From positions 1-64,000 of the forward strand of contig JAOASD010000023.1 of assembly GCA_025210265.1 (NCBI GenBank): a DNA stretch of 64,000 nucleotides. Reading direction: 5' to 3'. Position 1 is the stretch's first letter. Each line of letters opens with the position of its first letter. Under the pieces are notes generated by a model, which saw only the letters and a list, made by a program, of their open reading frames with translations, was not told the origin of the DNA and searched no databases. This document shows positions 60,825 through 64,000 of the stretch, piece by piece. Source of the DNA: Pelagimonas sp. (GTDB lineage: Bacteria > Pseudomonadota > Alphaproteobacteria > Rhodobacterales > Rhodobacteraceae). A program made the translations under genes and the position numbers.

Positions 60825-61426
60825 GCCCCGCACAGACCACAGCCGCCTGCGAACGGCATCACCCCGGCCCCGGCGCCCGCGCCGCTGCACGCCTGTGCGG
60901 CAAGGTGCCCGTGATCGACACCCGTCGCCTGCAGCTGCGCGGCCCGCGGATCTATGATTTCAAGGCCTTTGCCAAGATCTATGAATCTGATCGCGCCATC
61001 CTGATGGGCGGCCCGTTCTCGCGCGAAGAGGCCTGGCAGGAATTTACCAATTACACCGCGCTCTGGCTGCTGCACGGTCATGGACTGTGGACCATCGACG
61101 CGCTGACCACGCCTTCGGCTGGGTTTGTTCTACTGGGCTATGAATGGGACGATCCCGAACCCGAGCTAGGCATTTTCCTGGATGAAGCGTCAGAAGGTCA
61201 GGGCATTGCCCAAGAGGCGCTGGAAGCGGCGCGCGACCATGCCTTTGCCGCGCTGAACTGGGACAGCGTCGTCAGCTATGTGGCCAATGACAATGACCGC
61301 TGCATCCGCCTGATGGAAACCTGCGGCGCGACCCGCGATCTGGCAGCCGAAGCCGCCCTTGCCGACACCTGCGACAGCCATGCCGACACGCTGGTCTATC
61401 GCCATCGCAAAGCAGGAGATGCCTGA
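60821..61426 (+). CDS. GNAT N-acetyltransferase, tandem copy 4 (divergent)
   Basis: A 201-residue, more divergent paralogue. It has an extra N-terminal segment of about 30 residues (with CERHHPGPGARAAARLCG) before VIDTRRLQLRGPRIYD. A GTG at 60911 could be the true start of the conserved part. Motif A reads ELGIFLDEASEGQGIAQEA and the core SYVANDNDRCIRLMETCGA. It overlaps copy 3 by 4 bases and copy 5 by 1 base. Its changed motifs suggest a different acceptor. Confidence 0.88.
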   Translation: MSPAQTTAACERHHPGPGARAAARLCGKVPVIDTRRLQLRGPRIYDFKAFAKIYESDRAILMGGPFSREEAWQEFTNYTALWLLHGHGLWTIDALTTPSAGFVLLGYEWDDPEPELGIFLDEASEGQGIAQEALEAARDHAFAALNWDSVVSYVANDNDRCIRLMETCGATRDLAAEAALADTCDSHADTLVYRHRKAGDA

Positions 61427-62028
61427 TGGGCCATCGCGACATTCCGGTTCTGGAAACCAAGCGCCTGATCCTGCGCGCCCCCGCGCCGGAGGATTACCCG
61501 AATTTCAAGGCCACCTTTGCCAGCTACCGCTCGCGCTTTATGGGCGGGCCGCTGAACGCCTATGAAACCTGGATGCTGTACGCGGCTGAAATCGGCCATT
61601 GGGAAATCCGCGGCTATGGCATGTGGATGATCCACCTGCGCGACACCGATGAAACCGTCGGCATGGCGGGCGGCTGGTTCCCCGCAAAATGGCCGGAACG
61701 CGAAATCGCCTGGATCATCTGGCCCGATCGCGGCGGCAAGGGCTATGCGCTGGAGGCGACCGACCGCGTGCGCCGCTATTTCTACCAGGATCTCGGCTGG
61801 GACACCGCCGTGTCCTATATCGACCCCAAAAACCTGGATTCCATCCGCCTTGCCGAACGGCTGGGCTGTGTCAAAGACAAATCCGCCGCCACCGTGGACG
61901 GCCATGACGCGGTCTATCGCCACCCCTCGCTAGAGGAGCTGCGCGGCCAGACCGGCCATGGCGTCGACATGGAAATCGCCCATTACCAAGACCCGCTCTT
62001 CAAACCGAAAGGCTTTGCAATTGACTGA
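61426..62028 (+). CDS. GNAT N-acetyltransferase, tandem copy 5
   Basis: A 200-residue paralogue starting IPVLETKRLILRAPAPEDY. Motif A is EIAWIIWPDRGGKGYALEA and the core SYIDPKNLDSIRLAERLGC. A C-terminal tail of some 35 residues (GQTGHGVDMEIAHYQDPLFKP) is not present in copies 1-3. The ATG shares its A with the previous TGA. The stop lies inside the start of the chorismate mutase gene (8-base overlap). Confidence 0.92.
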   Translation: MGHRDIPVLETKRLILRAPAPEDYPNFKATFASYRSRFMGGPLNAYETWMLYAAEIGHWEIRGYGMWMIHLRDTDETVGMAGGWFPAKWPEREIAWIIWPDRGGKGYALEATDRVRRYFYQDLGWDTAVSYIDPKNLDSIRLAERLGCVKDKSAATVDGHDAVYRHPSLEELRGQTGHGVDMEIAHYQDPLFKPKGFAID

Positions 62029-62317
62029 CGCCGTTTCCCGCGCCGCCGAACTTCTGGCCGAGCATCGCGACAGCATCGACCGGCTGGACGCGATCCTTGT
62101 CTTTACCCTGGCAGAGCGTTTCAAACACACCCAGGCCGTGGGCGTCCTAAAGGCGCAGCACGACCTTCCCCCATCCGACCCAGCGCGCGAGGAAAACCAG
62201 ATCGCGCGGCTGCAGGATCTTGCGGAACGGGCTGATCTGGACCCGGAATTCGCAAAGAAATTCCTGAACTTCATCATTCAGGAAGTCATCCAGCACCACA
62301 AGCAACACCAATCCTGA
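62021..62317 (+). CDS. chorismate mutase (AroQ type)
   Basis: A 98-residue all-helical chorismate mutase converting chorismate to prephenate for phenylalanine and tyrosine. The AroQ pattern is present: [20 protein letters not shown] for helix 1, [11 protein letters not shown] and [12 protein letters not shown] for the active-site region, then a C-terminal helix ([17 protein letters not shown]). The start is TTG 62021, preceded by GAAAGG; no ATG or GTG is available at this position. It overlaps the last GNAT gene by 8 bases and precedes rpsP by 40. Confidence 0.9.
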   Translation: MTDAVSRAAELLAEHRDSIDRLDAILVFTLAERFKHTQAVGVLKAQHDLPPSDPAREENQIARLQDLAERADLDPEFAKKFLNFIIQEVIQHHKQHQS

Positions 62318-62357
62318 CGGGCCTCCCCGTCAACTTGCCATCCAAAGGAGAAAACCC

Positions 62358-62732
62358 ATGGCTATCAAAATCCGTCTCGCCCGTGGCGGCTCGAAAAAGC
62401 GCCCCTTCTACCGCATCGTGGCCGCCGACTCGCGTATGCCGCGTGACGGCCGCTTCATCGAAAAGCTGGGCACCTACAACCCGCTGCTGCCCAAAGACAG
62501 CGAAGAGCGCGTGAAAATGGATCTGGAACGCGTTCAGTACTGGCTGGGCGAAGGCGCACAGGTCACCGACCGTGTGGCCCGCTTCCTCGAAGCCGCTGGC
62601 GTGAAAGACAAAGCCGAGCGCAGCAACCCCAAGAAGGGCGCACCCGGCAAGAAAGCGCAGGAACGCGCTGAAGAAAAAGCCGCCAAAGCAGCAGAAGCTG
62701 CCGAAGCAGCAGCGGAAGCCTCGGCAGAATAA
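62358..62732 (+). CDS. rpsP: 30S ribosomal protein S16
   Basis: A 124-residue ribosomal protein. [44 protein letters not shown] is the conserved S16 start. The C-terminal third is a low-complexity Lys/Ala/Glu tail longer than in E. coli S16, as is common in alphaproteobacteria. AAAGGAG lies upstream of the ATG. A G/C hairpin (62749-62755 with 62774-62780) follows and may attenuate transcription before rimM. Confidence 0.97.
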   Translation: MAIKIRLARGGSKKRPFYRIVAADSRMPRDGRFIEKLGTYNPLLPKDSEERVKMDLERVQYWLGEGAQVTDRVARFLEAAGVKDKAERSNPKKGAPGKKAQERAEEKAAKAAEAAEAAAEASAE

Positions 62733-62748
62733 TTCTGCTGCCAGGCAC

Positions 62749-62787
62749 GCCCCGGTTGCTGGCCCACCCAGCGCCGGGGCACCTTTT
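62749..62787 (+). terminator. possible attenuator hairpin after rpsP
   Basis: GCCCCGG and CCGGGGC pair around an 18-base loop and are followed by ACCTTTTCCCC. The T-run is short, so partial termination between rpsP and rimM is more likely than a full stop. Confidence 0.5.
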
Positions 62788-62809
62788 CCCCGACTTTCTG
62801 GGGCTGTGA

Positions 62810-62947
62810 ATGTTTCGACTGATCCGCGTGGTGTTTTTGTTGATGTTCGCCTTTGTGGCGGGCATTTTCTTTGAGCGGAGCAATCAGGCAGAGCTGTGCG
62901 CGCAATCCAATGGCCAGATGACGGCCGGTTTGTGCCACGCGAAATAA
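62810..62947 (+). CDS. small membrane-anchored protein (45 aa)
   Basis: A 45-residue protein (MFRLIRVVFLLMFAFVAGIFF) with one N-terminal membrane helix and a short tail holding two cysteines (AELCAQSNGQMTAGLCHAK), possibly a disulfide in the periplasm. It lies between rpsP and rimM in the same direction. The ribosome site is weak. Its coding pattern is convincing, but function is unknown. Confidence 0.6.
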   Translation: MFRLIRVVFLLMFAFVAGIFFERSNQAELCAQSNGQMTAGLCHAK

Positions 62948-62992
62948 CGGGCAAAACGCCCTGCTGCCCATCAGAATAAAGGCGCGAGTGAC

Positions 62993-63514
62993 ATGAGCGA
63001 CAGCCTCGCTGACAATCCCGAAATGATCTGCGTCGGTGCCATTGCGGGCGCGTTTGGTGTGCGCGGCGAAACCCGGCTGAAAAGTTTCACCGCCGACCCC
63101 CGTGCCATTGCCGATTATGCGCCGCTGTTGTCTGATCGCGGCAGTTTCGACATCACCATCACCCGCGAAATCAAAGGTGGCTTTGCCGCCCGGCTAAGCA
63201 GCGTCACCACCAAAGAAGAGGCCGACGCGCTGAAAGGTGTACAGCTATATGCGCCGCGCGACCGGCTGCCCTCGCTGCCCGATGACGAATTTTATCACGC
63301 CGACCTGATTGGCCTGGCCGTATTTGACACGGGTGGGGCGCAACTGGGCAAGGTGCAGGCAGTGCAGAACCACGGGGCGTCTGACCTGTTGGAACTGTCC
63401 ATTCCCGGCCTGTCCCATACGGTTTTGCTGCCCTTTACCCAGGCGAATGTGCCGACGGTTGATCTGGCCTCGGGCCGAATTGTGGCGGACCCGCCCGAGG
63501 GGCTTTTGGACTAA
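62993..63514 (+). CDS. rimM: ribosome maturation factor RimM
   Basis: A 173-residue assembly factor for the 30S head that binds S19. The N-terminal barrel has [22 protein letters not shown], and the C-terminal PRC-barrel begins [22 protein letters not shown] and includes [18 protein letters not shown]. The gene order rpsP-rimM is classical; trmD and rplS would be expected beyond the window. The start is ATG 62993 after AAAGGCGCG. Confidence 0.95.
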   Translation: MSDSLADNPEMICVGAIAGAFGVRGETRLKSFTADPRAIADYAPLLSDRGSFDITITREIKGGFAARLSSVTTKEEADALKGVQLYAPRDRLPSLPDDEFYHADLIGLAVFDTGGAQLGKVQAVQNHGASDLLELSIPGLSHTVLLPFTQANVPTVDLASGRIVADPPEGLLD

Positions 63515-63671
63515 AAAACGCCAAATAGCGCGCATCGGGAAACAAATTCACCGGATGCGCAGCATTGTCGCCAGAACCCCAGAAAAATCTTCTGGATTTG
63601 GGCGCAACCCACCCCTTTTACGCCACATTTTCGGTCCAATTTTAGCCAGATTCGAGGCATTCGGAGTCTGA

Positions 63672-64000
63672 GTGGTGGACGTTGTGTTAAATAGAGTTCT
63701 GCTGTCGAGCGTGGCGCTGTTGCCCGCTGTGGCGGCACTGTTTGTTCCGGCTGCAACGCTGGGCGCGCCAATCACCGCCGCCCTGGGCGGGCTTGGCGGA
63801 TTGTTCGCCCTGGCTTCTGCCTTTGAACGCCCCCGTCGCAAAAACCGACGGGCCATGTCAGGCCAACCCGGCGGACCAGATCGCCAACCACCAGAGCGCG
63901 GCGAAGACCCCGCACCTTCGCTGATCCCTGGCAATGTATTCGAAATCCACGCACGTCTGGATCTGCCCCCGCTGCCGCAGCTGCGCAGAGAGCTGTCCGC
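63672..64000 (+). CDS. membrane protein of unknown function, truncated by the window end
   Basis: A frame starting at GTG 63672 (or GTG 63675), directly after an in-frame TGA, and open to the last base (about 109 codons seen). It begins with two hydrophobic helices (VLLSSVALLPAVAALFVPAATLG and APITAALGGLGGLFALASAF), then a basic stretch (ERPRRKNRR) and a proline-rich linker (GQPGGPDRQPPERGEDPAP) leading into a further domain. I do not recognise it. It may continue as a larger protein. Confidence 0.5.
   Translation, partial: MVDVVLNRVLLSSVALLPAVAALFVPAATLGAPITAALGGLGGLFALASAFERPRRKNRRAMSGQPGGPDRQPPERGEDPAPSLIPGNVFEIHARLDLPPLPQLRRELS

Noticed and set aside
62724..62738. Palindrome GCAGAA-TAA-TTCTGC centred on the rpsP stop codon
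   Set aside because: Only 6 bp per arm with no T-run; it could be chance in an Ala/Glu-coding tail.
63577..63594. Hairpin CCAGAA / TTCTGG after rimM as a terminator
   Set aside because: Short stem with no T-tract on either strand; too weak to list as a feature.

Overview
The window looks like a chromosomal segment of an alphaproteobacterium of the Rhodobacteraceae (Roseobacter group). The reasons are high GC content with GC-ending codons, a MipZ division ATPase, phosphatidylcholine synthase, an F0 operon with both b and b' subunits (atpI-B-E-b'-b), two Hint-domain proteins, a TRAP transporter, and an Hsp20-DUF1150 pair. No integrase, transposase, rRNA operon, CRISPR array or replication origin was recognised.

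Layout. 1-2085: start of a glutathione-dependent formaldehyde dehydrogenase gene, an AT-richer stretch with three small hypothetical genes, and tRNA-Ser(GGA). 2325-10858: phosphoglucomutase, a ComD/ComE-type two-subunit decarboxylase, hydroxypyruvate isomerase with GlpD, and a TRAP transporter. 10949-16873: an uncharacterised catabolic operon (PF06684 protein, alpha/beta hydrolase, flavin reductase, LLM monooxygenase, aldehyde dehydrogenase), divergent from a GntR regulator over a clear palindromic operator. 17013-22730: a 5.7 kb islet inserted at tRNA-Lys(TTT), bounded by 51-bp direct repeats. It carries decayed phage-like small genes and a four-gene, start/stop-overlapping operon headed by a protein with DpdA/TGT-like (7-deazaguanine transglycosylase) motifs.

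22881-33730: housekeeping genes (dapF, mtaB, ribH with an FMN riboswitch, pcs, ubiK-like, lgt, a MidA-type methyltransferase, a YfiH-type enzyme, trxB). 34287-37170: a wHTH-ATP sulfurylase-APS kinase fusion followed by a PAPS-type sulfotransferase. 37174-39807: Hsp20 with a sigma-32-like promoter and a ROSE-like RNA thermometer, DUF1150, DUF465, and a choice-of-anchor L/Hint protein. 39953-48884: purE-purK, an orphan phnM, transport and Nudix genes, and smc. 49549-54499: a 10-TM TDT-like protein under two SqrR-like operators, mipZ, and the F0 operon. 54747-57458: ArsR and LysR regulators, a small exported protein and azoR. 57735-64000: ffh, five tandem GNAT acetyltransferases, a chorismate mutase, rpsP, rimM and a truncated membrane protein gene.

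Themes. Sulfur metabolism recurs: a sulfopyruvate-decarboxylase-like enzyme, PAPS synthesis next to a sulfotransferase, and a promoter with persulfide-sensor-type operators. Regulatory RNA recurs too: an FMN riboswitch carrying tandem hairpin repeats and a ROSE-like thermometer. The strongest candidate for an undescribed system is the tRNA-Lys islet operon at 19614-22505. All assignments come from reading motifs and context; no database search was run.
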